NCBI GenBank assembly: GCA_027038255.1
Contig: JALVXQ010000218.1
Coordinates: 1 to 32,669, forward strand
DNA from: Sulfurimonas sp.
Lineage (GTDB): Bacteria; Campylobacterota; Campylobacteria; Campylobacterales; Sulfurimonadaceae
Length of the DNA: 32,669 nucleotides
Direction of reading: 5' to 3'
Made by a program: the position numbers and the translations under genes. Shown in pieces: positions 15,495 through 23,341 of the stretch; within the stretch, counting starts at the first letter, position 1, and every line of letters starts with the position of its first letter. A model generated the notes under the pieces. The model was not told the origin of the DNA. It worked only from the letters and a program-made list of their open reading frames with translations, and did not search any database.

Positions 15495-15969
15495 CTTGAA
15501 ACTTTCCAATTGCAGGATTCTTTTGCAACTCCTGCCATGGTTTGACATAACCATTCATACAGATGTAAACACCGGCTATCTCTTGTGTCTGGGCAAATCC
15601 TATGGCCATACCAAGATTGAAACCTGCTTCTGACTTTTCAATACTGTAAGGCTTCATCGCCCCCGTTAATACAATCACTCTGTCATCAAAAATGGCATCT
15701 AAGAACTCCGCTGTCTCTTGCATCGTATCTGTTCCGTGAACAAGAACAAACTCCGCTTCCTCTGACTCAGAAATGATGCTCGCAATGCGTTTTCTATCTT
15801 CGGTGTCCATATCAAGGGAATCTTTATACACCACACCTGCCACCATATAATGATGCTTTATCGAAGCCATTATCTCATCAACGGCATCGTTATCGTAAGG
15901 GACTTCAAGCACCCCACTCTCTTCATTATATCTTTTGTTAAAAGTTCCACCGCTATTAAGTATTAACAT
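15487..15969 (-). CDS. Single-domain asparaginase-like protein
   Basis: This 160-residue protein covers only the N-terminal domain of L-asparaginases, which are usually about 330 residues. The catalytic landmarks are present: SGGTF with Thr9, HGTDT at 78-82 and LTGAMKP at 101-107. The C-terminal domain is absent. The start ATG 15969 follows GGAAAGAAAG and overlaps gmhB by seven bases; the 3' end overlaps ccoI by eight, so the gene is intact and embedded in the operon rather than a chance truncation. Whether it hydrolyses asparagine, perhaps as an oligomer, is unknown. Confidence 0.82.
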   Translation of the reverse strand: MLILNSGGTFNKRYNEESGVLEVPYDNDAVDEIMASIKHHYMVAGVVYKDSLDMDTEDRKRIASIISESEEAEFVLVHGTDTMQETAEFLDAIFDDRVIVLTGAMKPYSIEKSEAGFNLGMAIGFAQTQEIAGVYICMNGYVKPWQELQKNPAIGKFQVV

Positions 15970-16484
15970 CTTTCTTTCCAAATTTCATCTAATTTTTTTA
16001 CTATTTTACTTGCACATGAGCTTTTCGCACGAGAGAATTCATCAAAAAGATAAGTCTCACGCAGACCTGCATTGTGTGCTGCTTCAATGTCACGCTCTTT
16101 ATCACCTATCATTATAGAGTTTTTCAGATCTACATCAAATTCATCTGCAGCTTCAAGTAGCATTCCCGGTTTTGGTTTACGACAATCGCACTCCCCGGAG
16201 ATTTCAGGATGGTGCGGACAGTGGTAGACTTTTGTAATATGTATGCCCTCTTTCTCAAATGCTTCGAGCATCCACTGCGTGAGCTTGGCAAAATCCTCTT
16301 GGGTATAAAATTTACGTGCAATTCCCGACTGATTTGTCACAATGAAAATCAAATATCCCAAATCTTGATAATGACGGCAGAGTTCAAAAACACCCTCTAT
16401 AAACTCGAAATCCTCTTTTTTATAGAGATACTCTTTTTCAACATTAATAACACCGTCACGATCTAAAAAAAGAGCTTTTTTCAA
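15963..16484 (-). CDS. gmhB: D-glycero-beta-D-manno-heptose 1,7-bisphosphate 7-phosphatase
   Basis: This HAD-superfamily phosphatase removes the 7-phosphate between the two HldE reactions of ADP-heptose synthesis. The nucleophile motif DRDGV is at 8-12 (Asp8, Asp10), NQSG at 51-54, the structural zinc ligands Cys89, His91, Cys99 and Cys101 (CPHHPEISGECDC) and the late metal motif GDKERD at 127-132. The length of 173 residues is normal. It begins three bases after gmhA and overlaps the asparaginase-like gene by seven bases. Confidence 0.95.
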   Translation of the reverse strand: MKKALFLDRDGVINVEKEYLYKKEDFEFIEGVFELCRHYQDLGYLIFIVTNQSGIARKFYTQEDFAKLTQWMLEAFEKEGIHITKVYHCPHHPEISGECDCRKPKPGMLLEAADEFDVDLKNSIMIGDKERDIEAAHNAGLRETYLFDEFSRAKSSCASKIVKKLDEIWKERC

Positions 16485-16487
16485 GGT

Positions 16488-17078
16488 CTACGCACCTACT
16501 CCCTCACCAAAGGTCTCTTTTTCGATGATGTCACAAAGAATATGTCCGATGAGAATGTGCGACTCTTGAATGCGTGGTGTGGAGTTTGAAGGCACAACCA
16601 AAGCGACATCTGCCATTTTCGCCATCTCTCCGCCGTCACGACCTGTAAGTGCTACAGTAGTGATTCCTTTTTTCTTTGCACTCTCAAATGCTTTGATGAT
16701 ATTGACCGAGTTTCCGGATGTTGAAATACCAATAAAAATATCACCTGCTTGTCCCATCCCCTCTAATTGACGTGAGAAGACTTGATCATAACCATAATCA
16801 TTACCGATTGCTGTAAGGTTTGATGTGTCCGTTGTAAGTGCTAGAGATGGAATGGACGGTCTGTCAAAACCATAACGCCCGACGAGTTCTGCTGCAATGT
16901 GTTGTGCATCTGCCGCACTTCCGCCATTACCTGCCAAGATGGTCTTTTTATCGCCCTTGTAAAGCTCCACACACATCTGTGCCACTTCTTCAATCTTTTC
17001 TAAAAGCGCTTCATTTTCATAAACAGCCTGCTTTGTTTCATACGATTTTTTTATCTGGTCTTTAATATAGTTTTTCAT
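16488..17078 (-). CDS. gmhA: Sedoheptulose 7-phosphate isomerase
   Basis: This 196-residue SIS-domain enzyme starts the heptose pathway by converting sedoheptulose 7-phosphate to D-glycero-D-manno-heptose 7-phosphate. The phosphate-binding motif NGGSAADAQHIAAEL (51-65) and ISTSGNS are present, as is the C-terminal QESHILIGHIL with the catalytic histidine. It leads the unit gmhA-gmhB-asparaginase-ccoI-ccoS. The start ATG 17078 has a weak AGG ribosome site nine bases upstream. Confidence 0.96.
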   Translation of the reverse strand: MKNYIKDQIKKSYETKQAVYENEALLEKIEEVAQMCVELYKGDKKTILAGNGGSAADAQHIAAELVGRYGFDRPSIPSLALTTDTSNLTAIGNDYGYDQVFSRQLEGMGQAGDIFIGISTSGNSVNIIKAFESAKKKGITTVALTGRDGGEMAKMADVALVVPSNSTPRIQESHILIGHILCDIIEKETFGEGVGA

Positions 17079-17105
17079 AAATGCACCTAAATTATTATCT
17101 ACAAA

Positions 17106-17111
17106 ATAATA
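17106..17111 (-). promoter_or_regulatory. -10 candidate for the gmhA unit
   Basis: TATTAT in the context GCTATTATTTTG is read on the minus strand about 28 bases before ATG 17078. It would drive gmhA through ccoS. Confidence 0.5.
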
Positions 17112-17171
17112 GCATAGAATTGGTTACAAAGTGCTGCTTAAAAAGAGTGGAGGGGGAAAATTTATAGAAGT

Positions 17172-17198
17172 GAGTCAAAGAGAAAAACTCTTTGACTC
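17172..17198 (-). terminator. Candidate terminator hairpin after aclA
   Basis: An 11-base-pair perfect stem (GAGTCAAAGAG with CTCTTTGACTC) with a five-base loop lies about 22 bases after the aclA stop. The sequence after it on the minus strand is only moderately T-rich, so it may be an intrinsic terminator of modest strength or an mRNA-stabilising hairpin. Confidence 0.6.
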
Positions 17199-17219
17199 GA
17201 AGATATTACAAAAAGAAAA

Positions 17220-19037
17220 TTAGTCTATTTTCTCAGCTTTTTTAACATCATAAAGAATATCATCCATTGGGTGACGATACATTGGCATTGCAAGACGTTT
17301 TTCATCAAGTACGTGACCGATGAATCCGATTGAACGACCAACGATGAAGAATGCATTAAGTGTACCTGATTCGATAAACTCGTTGATCTCTTCTTCAGAG
17401 TATCCAAGTGCTCTCCACATATCTACCATTAAGATACCAATAGTACCATCAACGTTAAGAATCAAGTTCTCTTTTTTACTTGTAGTAAGTGCCTCAACAG
17501 TTTTCGCATAGTCAAGAAGTGAATGACTTGGGAAATGCTCTGCTGCAAAATTCATAAGACCCGTTACACGTAAATCTGGATTTTTAAGAGATTTGATACG
17601 GTGACCGATACCCGGAACAGGAACACCCTGCTTTTTCATATACCCTAAAAATTCTGCCGGTGTAAGTTTGTTATCATCAGCATATTTAAAATATTTTGCA
17701 GCACCGTCGATTGCACCACCAAAACGTGGCCCAATTGTTAAAAGACCCGTTACAAGTGACTCAACAACACTTTTTCCAGCACGTGCAGTTACTTTTGCAT
17801 TGTGTGCCCCTGATACTGCCGGACCATGGTCAGCAACAGTTTTGATTACAGTCTCGATGAAGTCTGTAGCCCATTTTGGATACTGTTTTTTGAACCATAG
17901 AAGTGAAATTACATCACCGATTCCTTTACCTGTATCTGGAGTAGCAACTGAAGAGATAGGGAAACCTGCATATGTACACTCTTCACCTCTGTCATCAGAA
18001 ATAGTACAGATAAACTGTTTTGGACGACGTATTTTTGGCACAATATTCATATCTGGTTCTGGAATCTCACCAATAACACCATCTGCTTTTAGTTCTGCAT
18101 ATACTTCATTGATTGTAGCCGGTAGATCATTGAATGATTCCGGTACATAAATACCCGCTTCTGCCATTGCTTTGTTCTTTGCAGCTGCAGTTTCAGCATC
18201 AGCATTTGCAGACGCACCTGCGTGACCAAACTGTACACCTGAACTGAAGTGTTTAGCAATTGTACCAATACACCAAGCAATAACCGGTTTAGTAATTTGA
18301 CCATTTTTAATAGCATCGATTACTTTATACTCTTCAGTACCACCAACTTCACCAAGAAGTACCATATATTTTACATCTGGATTTTTTTCCATTCGAAGCA
18401 TATTGTCAATGAAAACTGACCCAACAAATCTATCTCCACCGATGGCAACACCCTCAGCAATACCATCAGCATTGAGCGCAATGATGTTTGAAAGTTCATT
18501 AAAAAGCCCACCTGAACGCGTTACAAGTCCACATGAACCTGCACGGTGCAGTTTTGAACGTACAATATTTTCAATAGTACCACCGATGTTTGCAATTTTG
18601 AATGCACCCGGAGCAATAGCACCAACAGTAGCAGGCCCGATTACTGTAACACCGGCTTTACGTGCTGTATTGTTCATTTTTCTTGCAAGTCTTTCAGGAA
18701 TACCTTCAGCAGTTACCATGATAGATTTAAATCCACCAAGTTCTACAGCTTCCATTGTTACATCATATGCAGTTCTAAAAGAACCAAAGTTTAAAAGAAC
18801 ATCAGCATTTGGATGATCTTGCTTTGCATCTGCCGTACATTTGTAAAGAGGCAGCATTATCTCTTCTGGTCCCCAGAAGAATTTCTCAAATTTATTACCA
18901 CTTGTTGGAGCTACGATAGCTGCAACCGATGGAGTATCTCTTTTAATTGTGTAATCATAATCAAGCATTCTCTGAATAGCAGTTTTGTTGTTGTTCCAAA
19001 AAATCGCTTGTGTATCTCTAGTATATAATTTTTCCAT
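17220..19037 (-). CDS. aclA: ATP-citrate lyase subunit A
   Basis: This 605-residue subunit has an N-terminal succinyl-CoA-synthetase-alpha-like part carrying the phospho-histidine His272 in QFGHAGASANAD, followed by a citrate-synthase-like part (GPAVSGAHNAKVTARAGK, PVPGIGHRIKS). With AclB it cleaves citrate to acetyl-CoA and oxaloacetate using ATP and CoA, the diagnostic step of the reductive TCA cycle. It begins nine bases after aclB. The order aclB then aclA matches the arrangement known in Chlorobium and other rTCA bacteria. Confidence 0.97.
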   Translation of the reverse strand: MEKLYTRDTQAIFWNNNKTAIQRMLDYDYTIKRDTPSVAAIVAPTSGNKFEKFFWGPEEIMLPLYKCTADAKQDHPNADVLLNFGSFRTAYDVTMEAVELGGFKSIMVTAEGIPERLARKMNNTARKAGVTVIGPATVGAIAPGAFKIANIGGTIENIVRSKLHRAGSCGLVTRSGGLFNELSNIIALNADGIAEGVAIGGDRFVGSVFIDNMLRMEKNPDVKYMVLLGEVGGTEEYKVIDAIKNGQITKPVIAWCIGTIAKHFSSGVQFGHAGASANADAETAAAKNKAMAEAGIYVPESFNDLPATINEVYAELKADGVIGEIPEPDMNIVPKIRRPKQFICTISDDRGEECTYAGFPISSVATPDTGKGIGDVISLLWFKKQYPKWATDFIETVIKTVADHGPAVSGAHNAKVTARAGKSVVESLVTGLLTIGPRFGGAIDGAAKYFKYADDNKLTPAEFLGYMKKQGVPVPGIGHRIKSLKNPDLRVTGLMNFAAEHFPSHSLLDYAKTVEALTTSKKENLILNVDGTIGILMVDMWRALGYSEEEINEFIESGTLNAFFIVGRSIGFIGHVLDEKRLAMPMYRHPMDDILYDVKKAEKID

Positions 19038-19046
19038 TTTAGCCCC

Positions 19047-20378
19047 TTACTTCTCTAATGCCATTCTAACGATGTCAGTAACGTGTGTTTCTGGTCCGTA
19101 CACTTCAATATAAAGCCCTAATCTATCTGCAGCTTCTTTAATATCTTTTAAGCCTTTTTCGTAGTTTGGTCCACCACGACGAACATAAATTTTCGTATTG
19201 TGTGCTTTGATTTTCTCTGCATTTTCTTCAAATGACTGAATGATACCTGTAAATGTTTTTGCAACATCTGTAAAGTTTGCAATAGCCCCACCAATGATTA
19301 AAATCTTATCTTGACCTTTTGGATCTTTATGACGCGTCATCAAATCAATGATAGTGTCAGCATAAAATTTTGTCTCACCTGTTGTAGGTCCACCTGAGTA
19401 CTCACCGTAGTTTGCGAGGTCTGCAATAGAACCACCGTTTGCTTCAGCAAAATCAGCGATAGTATCTGCATAAACAACAGAAGCGCCACCACCGGCAACC
19501 ATAGTCCAAACTCTACCCATTGGATTAAGAATAGTAAGCTTCAGTGAAGCACCAGACTTACTGTCAGCTTCAGCAATTGCTTTTTCTTCTGGAGATTGAT
19601 CTTCCATTCCAAATGCTGTAGGGTATTCTATATCACCCCATACATCTTTCATCAAGAATCCTGCTGTGTCATCAAGACGTGCAACAAGGTCAAGAATTGC
19701 CATATTGTTACCTTCAAGCATAACAATCGGATTAATTTCTAAATATGCGAAGTTCATATCTCTATAAAATCTAAAAAATGAGAATGCAAATGCTTCAAAT
19801 TGTGCTCTGTTCTCTGCTGGAATATCTGCAGGAATGTTTGCTTTAATCTCATGCTCGATGTCAGCATCTGTCATATCAATAGGAATTACTACTTCATTAA
19901 CTTTTTCATCCCAACCATCTTCAACTTCCATACCACCTTCAGCAGACATGTAGAGTACATCATCTTCACCAACACATGTAGCAGAAATGTAATACTCTTG
20001 CTCTTGAGAGTGTGGAGTAAACGGCTCAATAATGAAATGAGACAATGTACCGTGTTGTCCGGTAAGAAGTGTTGTCGGATGTGAGATTTTTTCATCAATC
20101 CATTTTGCAGCATCTTCTAATGTTACATCACCTGGTTTGTTTGTTTTAAAAAGTACTAAATCATTCTTCCCACGCTTACCAAACAACATATCTGGTTTTG
20201 CAACTAATGGTTCTTGTTTTAACCATTCAAAACCATGTTCTTCAGCCTTTGCTAAAAGTTCTGCTCCATTTGTAACAAGAACAGATTTGAATCCATAATG
20301 GAATCCACTAAAATATTTTTCCCACTGTTTAGAAAAAAGTGCTTTACCGTCGTATTCACGTATCGCTTTTTGAGCCAT
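19047..20378 (-). CDS. aclB: ATP-citrate lyase subunit B
   Basis: This 443-residue subunit resembles succinyl-CoA synthetase beta, with an N-terminal ATP-grasp region (VLFKTNKPGDVTLEDAAKW, FAYLEINPIVMLEGN) and a C-terminal domain containing VAGGGASVVYADTI and YGEYSGGPTTGET. It works with AclA in citrate cleavage. The start ATG 20378 follows a good AGGGAG ribosome site, and a TAGAAT -10 candidate lies upstream. The second gene of the unit is aclA. Confidence 0.96.
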   Translation of the reverse strand: MAQKAIREYDGKALFSKQWEKYFSGFHYGFKSVLVTNGAELLAKAEEHGFEWLKQEPLVAKPDMLFGKRGKNDLVLFKTNKPGDVTLEDAAKWIDEKISHPTTLLTGQHGTLSHFIIEPFTPHSQEQEYYISATCVGEDDVLYMSAEGGMEVEDGWDEKVNEVVIPIDMTDADIEHEIKANIPADIPAENRAQFEAFAFSFFRFYRDMNFAYLEINPIVMLEGNNMAILDLVARLDDTAGFLMKDVWGDIEYPTAFGMEDQSPEEKAIAEADSKSGASLKLTILNPMGRVWTMVAGGGASVVYADTIADFAEANGGSIADLANYGEYSGGPTTGETKFYADTIIDLMTRHKDPKGQDKILIIGGAIANFTDVAKTFTGIIQSFEENAEKIKAHNTKIYVRRGGPNYEKGLKDIKEAADRLGLYIEVYGPETHVTDIVRMALEK

Positions 20379-20408
20379 AGAAACTCCCTATTTTGATATT
20401 TGTGGGTA

Positions 20409-20414
20409 ATTCTA
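20409..20414 (-). promoter_or_regulatory. -10 candidate for aclBA
   Basis: TAGAAT in the context GCTAGAATTACC is read on the minus strand about 31 bases before ATG 20378. No separate -35 is obvious. Confidence 0.5.
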
Positions 20415-20457
20415 GCATAAACTCATTTAATAAATATCTTTGCTTTATCTTAACTTT

Positions 20458-21660
20458 CTAATTGCTCTGTTTAATGTTTAATTTTGTAACAGTAGCTTTG
20501 TAGAGAATTTTATTTTTGTAACTTATAGTTACATCTGCCTCTTTTTTGCTCTTGTTTGGCAGTTCTTTTAAGATGTTTTCTGTGCATTTTTTAACATCAT
20601 AGAAACGTAAACGCTTTTGCATCTTTTCATCTGCCGTTACACAGTGAATTCCTTTTGCTTTTAGCTTCTCTGCCAGCTCTTTTGCAATATTTACATTGTA
20701 GGCAAAATTCTTTTTAGGATTATCTAAAACGAGGTAGAGCTCTTTATTGAAAAAGACGACCAAAGTATTACTTATAAGAAGAACAAAGGCCAATATAAAT
20801 ATTGCTCGATAACCTCGCCGGTGCTCTTTAAGACGCACACGGTACGAACTTGCAAAAGTCTGCGCGGCCAGAGGAAGCGCAACAATCAGATAGGGTGCGA
20901 AGTGCTCTATATTTATTTTTTGACGAAACGAAACAAGCAGAGAAAAAAGCAGTGCTGTTGAGGCAATGTACCACATTTTGTCTCTTTTATCGGCAAGGTA
21001 GCGTCTGTAGAGCACATAAAAAAGATAGATAAAGATAACAGGAGTAAAAATAGCACTGTAAATACCGATGGTGTCTAAAAAATGACCTCTTGGAAAGCCG
21101 TAAATATCAAAACCATAGAGATAGGAGGAGAGGAAAAAAAGCATTATATTGTAAGCAAACTCTTTTTTGTGTTTGTGAAAGAGCGCATAGAGTGCAACTC
21201 CTAAAAAGAGGTAGACAAAACCTACATCAATCAAAGCATATACGAATAGCAGTAGATTTATAAAGAGTTTTGAACACTTCTCTTCAAGGTAGAGGTACAG
21301 AAGCAGTCCAAAGATGATAAGTCCGGCATGATTGACCATCAAGGCCGAACTGATAACACCGGGAAGCAGAACAAAAGTAAGCAGCAGCCAGAGTCTGTTT
21401 CGCTCACTTGTCAAATAACGACCTGAAACAAGATATATCAAAACAGCACTGAGCAGGTGCATCGCAATAAATACAAAGCGAAGCCCAAAGGCATTGTGTC
21501 CAAAAAGCGCTAAAGAGGATTTAACAAGCAGCTGCAGAAAAGAGAAATTTCCATAGAGTATATCTGCTCCACTTGAAGATATAGAAATATGAGAAGCCTC
21601 AAAGAAGAGAATAAGTGCATCTATTCCTAAAATCAGAAATAAGATGATTCTATATTTCAT
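20458..21660 (-). CDS. Polytopic membrane protein, possible GT-C (PMT/ArnT-like) glycosyltransferase
   Basis: This 400-residue protein has roughly ten membrane helices in residues 1 to about 310 and a soluble C-terminal tail of about 80 residues. The first loop and the FGHNAFGLRFVFIAMHLLS segment resemble dolichyl-phosphate-mannose or ArnT-type (GT39/GT83) transferases, which use lipid-linked sugars at the outer face of the inner membrane. The usual acidic pair in the first loop is not clear (Asp33 is a candidate), so the assignment is tentative. It overlaps trpG by four bases (ATGA), an unexpected partnership that may only reflect operon packing. Confidence 0.6.
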   Translation of the reverse strand: MKYRIILFLILGIDALILFFEASHISISSSGADILYGNFSFLQLLVKSSLALFGHNAFGLRFVFIAMHLLSAVLIYLVSGRYLTSERNRLWLLLTFVLLPGVISSALMVNHAGLIIFGLLLYLYLEEKCSKLFINLLLFVYALIDVGFVYLFLGVALYALFHKHKKEFAYNIMLFFLSSYLYGFDIYGFPRGHFLDTIGIYSAIFTPVIFIYLFYVLYRRYLADKRDKMWYIASTALLFSLLVSFRQKINIEHFAPYLIVALPLAAQTFASSYRVRLKEHRRGYRAIFILAFVLLISNTLVVFFNKELYLVLDNPKKNFAYNVNIAKELAEKLKAKGIHCVTADEKMQKRLRFYDVKKCTENILKELPNKSKKEADVTISYKNKILYKATVTKLNIKQSN

Positions 21661-22226
21661 AATTTTAAGAAGTTTCCTATCATCTCATGGCCATATTCAC
21701 TCATAATAGACTCCGGATGAAACTGTACACCGTAGATATTTTTGTCCTTGATTTTAAGCGCCATAATCTCTTCATCATCTGTTGAGTAGGCTTTAGGCTC
21801 AATCACATCCGGCAGAGTGTTTTTATCGACGATTAAAGAGTGGTAACGCGTCGCGACGAACTCACGCGGGAGGTCTTTAAAAATCGCACACTCTGAGTTC
21901 TGCTGCATCGTCGATGTCTTTCCGTGCATCATATTCTTTGCTCTGACAACATCCCCACCAAAAACCTGCGCGATGCTCTGATGCCCAAGACAAATACCTA
22001 AAATAGGCACTTTATCTTTAAAATGTTTAATAACATCAAGTGTAATCCCCGCTTCATCAGGAGAGGCAGGACCCGGAGAGATGATGATCTTCTCAGGATG
22101 CAGCGCTGCAATCTCCTCCACACTCATCTCATCATTTCTAATAACCTTCAGATCCGCACCAAGCTCACGGCAATACTGCACTATATTGTAAGTAAAACTA
22201 TCATAATTATCTATCATTAATATCAT
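21657..22226 (-). CDS. Glutamine amidotransferase subunit of anthranilate / aminodeoxychorismate synthase
   Basis: This class I glutamine amidotransferase of 189 residues has the nucleophile Cys79 in GICLGHQ and the His170/Glu172 pair in FHPES. The opening MIDNYDSFTYN and the phrase SPGPASPDEAG are those of TrpG/PabA. It supplies ammonia to TrpE or PabB, whose genes are not in the window, so tryptophan and folate branches cannot be separated; one protein may serve both. A TATAAT -10 box at 22259-22264 and a GAGGAAA ribosome site precede it. Confidence 0.93.
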   Translation of the reverse strand: MILMIDNYDSFTYNIVQYCRELGADLKVIRNDEMSVEEIAALHPEKIIISPGPASPDEAGITLDVIKHFKDKVPILGICLGHQSIAQVFGGDVVRAKNMMHGKTSTMQQNSECAIFKDLPREFVATRYHSLIVDKNTLPDVIEPKAYSTDDEEIMALKIKDKNIYGVQFHPESIMSEYGHEMIGNFLKL

Positions 22227-22258
22227 ATTTTATTTTTTTCCTCAAAACTCTTATGCTG

Positions 22259-22264
22259 ATTATA
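22259..22264 (-). promoter_or_regulatory. -10 box of the trpG/pabA gene
   Basis: A perfect TATAAT is read on the minus strand in TTTGATATAATCAGC, about 33 bases before ATG 22226, between the Fic gene and the amidotransferase gene. Confidence 0.55.
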
Positions 22265-22281
22265 TCAAATTAAAAATTAAC

Positions 22282-22884
22282 TTAGTATGTCTCTCTATGC
22301 ATCGCTACCAATTTTACATAATTACCACTATCTGCATTTTTTAGTGCTTGTATATATTCATCTCTTCTAGTATTTTCTTTAGAGAGTAAATTCTCTTGCC
22401 ATTTTACCGGCATAGAACCATTTTGTCTTAGGTAGATATTTGCTAACATTCTGCTCCATCTGCCATTTCCATTTTGAAAAGGGTGTATCTGTACCGCTCT
22501 GTGATGAATACGGGCAGCTGTTTCATAGATGTCATATGTTTTATATTCATCCCAATAAGCGATATCGTCTGCCAACTCTTTGAGTGCTGTAGGTACTTGA
22601 TACGCTTTTATCCCTATTGAGAGTTCACCTGATCTCAACTTGCCTGCCCACTCCCAAACATTACCAAACATCTCATAATGCAATTGCTGTAGCCATTCAT
22701 AAGTAAACGGTGCTATTTTTTTAGATGGTGGAGCTGAGAGATATTTCAATGTTGCAAGTGCTATATTGTTCGCTTCTGCCTCATATACTTCTTTGAGAGT
22801 ATAAACCCTATGGCTTGGTAGTTTGAGTCCTGATATCTCATCAAGTGGTGTAGCGTCATCTATAGGCTTTGTAGAGTTTATCAT
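22282..22884 (-). CDS. Fic-domain protein (mobile mystery protein B type)
   Basis: This 200-residue Fic/Doc-fold protein carries the core motif HPFQNGNGRWSR at 134-145. Fic enzymes transfer AMP or other nucleotide parts onto protein hydroxyl groups; the motif histidine (His134) is the base. The residue that is usually Asp or Glu for metal binding is Asn138 here. The overall layout (ATPLDE near the N-terminus, LHYEMFGNVWEWAG, PTALKELADDIAYW) resembles the mobile mystery protein B subgroup. It starts immediately after the stop of the HTH gene (TAA then ATG), so the two form a coupled pair resembling a toxin with its regulator. The target is unknown. Confidence 0.85.
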   Translation of the reverse strand: MINSTKPIDDATPLDEISGLKLPSHRVYTLKEVYEAEANNIALATLKYLSAPPSKKIAPFTYEWLQQLHYEMFGNVWEWAGKLRSGELSIGIKAYQVPTALKELADDIAYWDEYKTYDIYETAARIHHRAVQIHPFQNGNGRWSRMLANIYLRQNGSMPVKWQENLLSKENTRRDEYIQALKNADSGNYVKLVAMHRETY

Positions 22885-23265
22885 TTAAGCTACCCAAAGA
22901 GTATTTTTGTAATCACCATGTAAAAACTCATTTTCATACATAGATATTATCTTTTTAAGACTAGCATCTTCTAAGCCTTGCATTTCAAGTGCTGATGTCC
23001 CTTGCACGATGGAAGCTAAATAGAGTGCTTTCTCTTTTGCTCTTTGTTTTTGTAGCTCTTTTAAGGGTATTTGTTCATTTCCTGCAAAATCCAAACCCAA
23101 AAGGTTTGTAACTGCCTCAATAGTGCTTAGTTTCACATCTTCATTTTTTAAAAGACGATTAATAGTACGAACTCCAACACCACTCAGCTTTGCTAAGTTT
23201 TCAACAGTGATGCCAAGCTGCTCTTTTCTAGCAATAATTTGCTCTATTAATTCTAAACGCTTCAT
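22885..23265 (-). CDS. XRE-type HTH regulator paired with the Fic protein
   Basis: This 126-residue protein has an N-terminal Cro/CI-type helix-turn-helix (about 19-58: ITVENLAKLSGVGVRTINRLL) and a C-terminal region of about 60 residues containing QGTSALEMQGLED. It probably represses its own promoter, where three TGCCAT half-sites lie between the start of transcription and its strong AAGGAG ribosome site. The C-terminal part may contact the Fic protein; TxxxE at 90-94 loosely recalls the Fic inhibitory motif but lacks the following Gly/Asn. Its antitoxin role is inferred from position. Confidence 0.8.
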   Translation of the reverse strand: MKRLELIEQIIARKEQLGITVENLAKLSGVGVRTINRLLKNEDVKLSTIEAVTNLLGLDFAGNEQIPLKELQKQRAKEKALYLASIVQGTSALEMQGLEDASLKKIISMYENEFLHGDYKNTLWVA

Positions 23266-23279
23266 AAGAACTCCTTGAT

Positions 23280-23301
23280 TGCCATTATGCCATAAATGGC
23301 A
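23280..23301. promoter_or_regulatory. Operator candidate of the HTH-Fic unit
   Basis: TGCCAT occurs at 23280-23285 and 23288-23293, and its inverse ATGGCA at 23296-23301. The last two form a palindrome with a two-base spacer; the first is a direct copy eight bases away. The site lies just downstream of the predicted transcription start, a good place for autorepression. Confidence 0.6.
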
Positions 23302-23314
23302 TTAAGAAATGTAA

Positions 23315-23320
23315 ATTATA
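23315..23320 (-). promoter_or_regulatory. -10 box of the HTH-Fic unit
   Basis: A perfect TATAAT is read on the minus strand within TTATATATAATTTAC. Transcription would start near 23308, right before the operator candidate. Confidence 0.55.
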
Positions 23321-23341
23321 TATAAAAGCATCACCTAATTT

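Noticed and set aside
15495-15554. Longer N-terminus for CcoI
   Set aside because: It would overlap the asparaginase-like gene by 68 bases; TTG 15494 has GGAAAG at good spacing and fits the family N-terminus.
15487-15969. Asparaginase pseudogene
   Set aside because: The short form has catalytic motifs, its own ribosome site and overlaps with both neighbours; no remains of a second domain follow.
17668-18150. 160-residue plus-strand open frame opposite aclA
   Set aside because: It is antisense to a well-conserved enzyme, has no family features, and its Ser/Pro/Thr-rich composition is typical of shadow frames. The same holds for other long frames opposite hldE, ccoI and the glycosidase-like gene.
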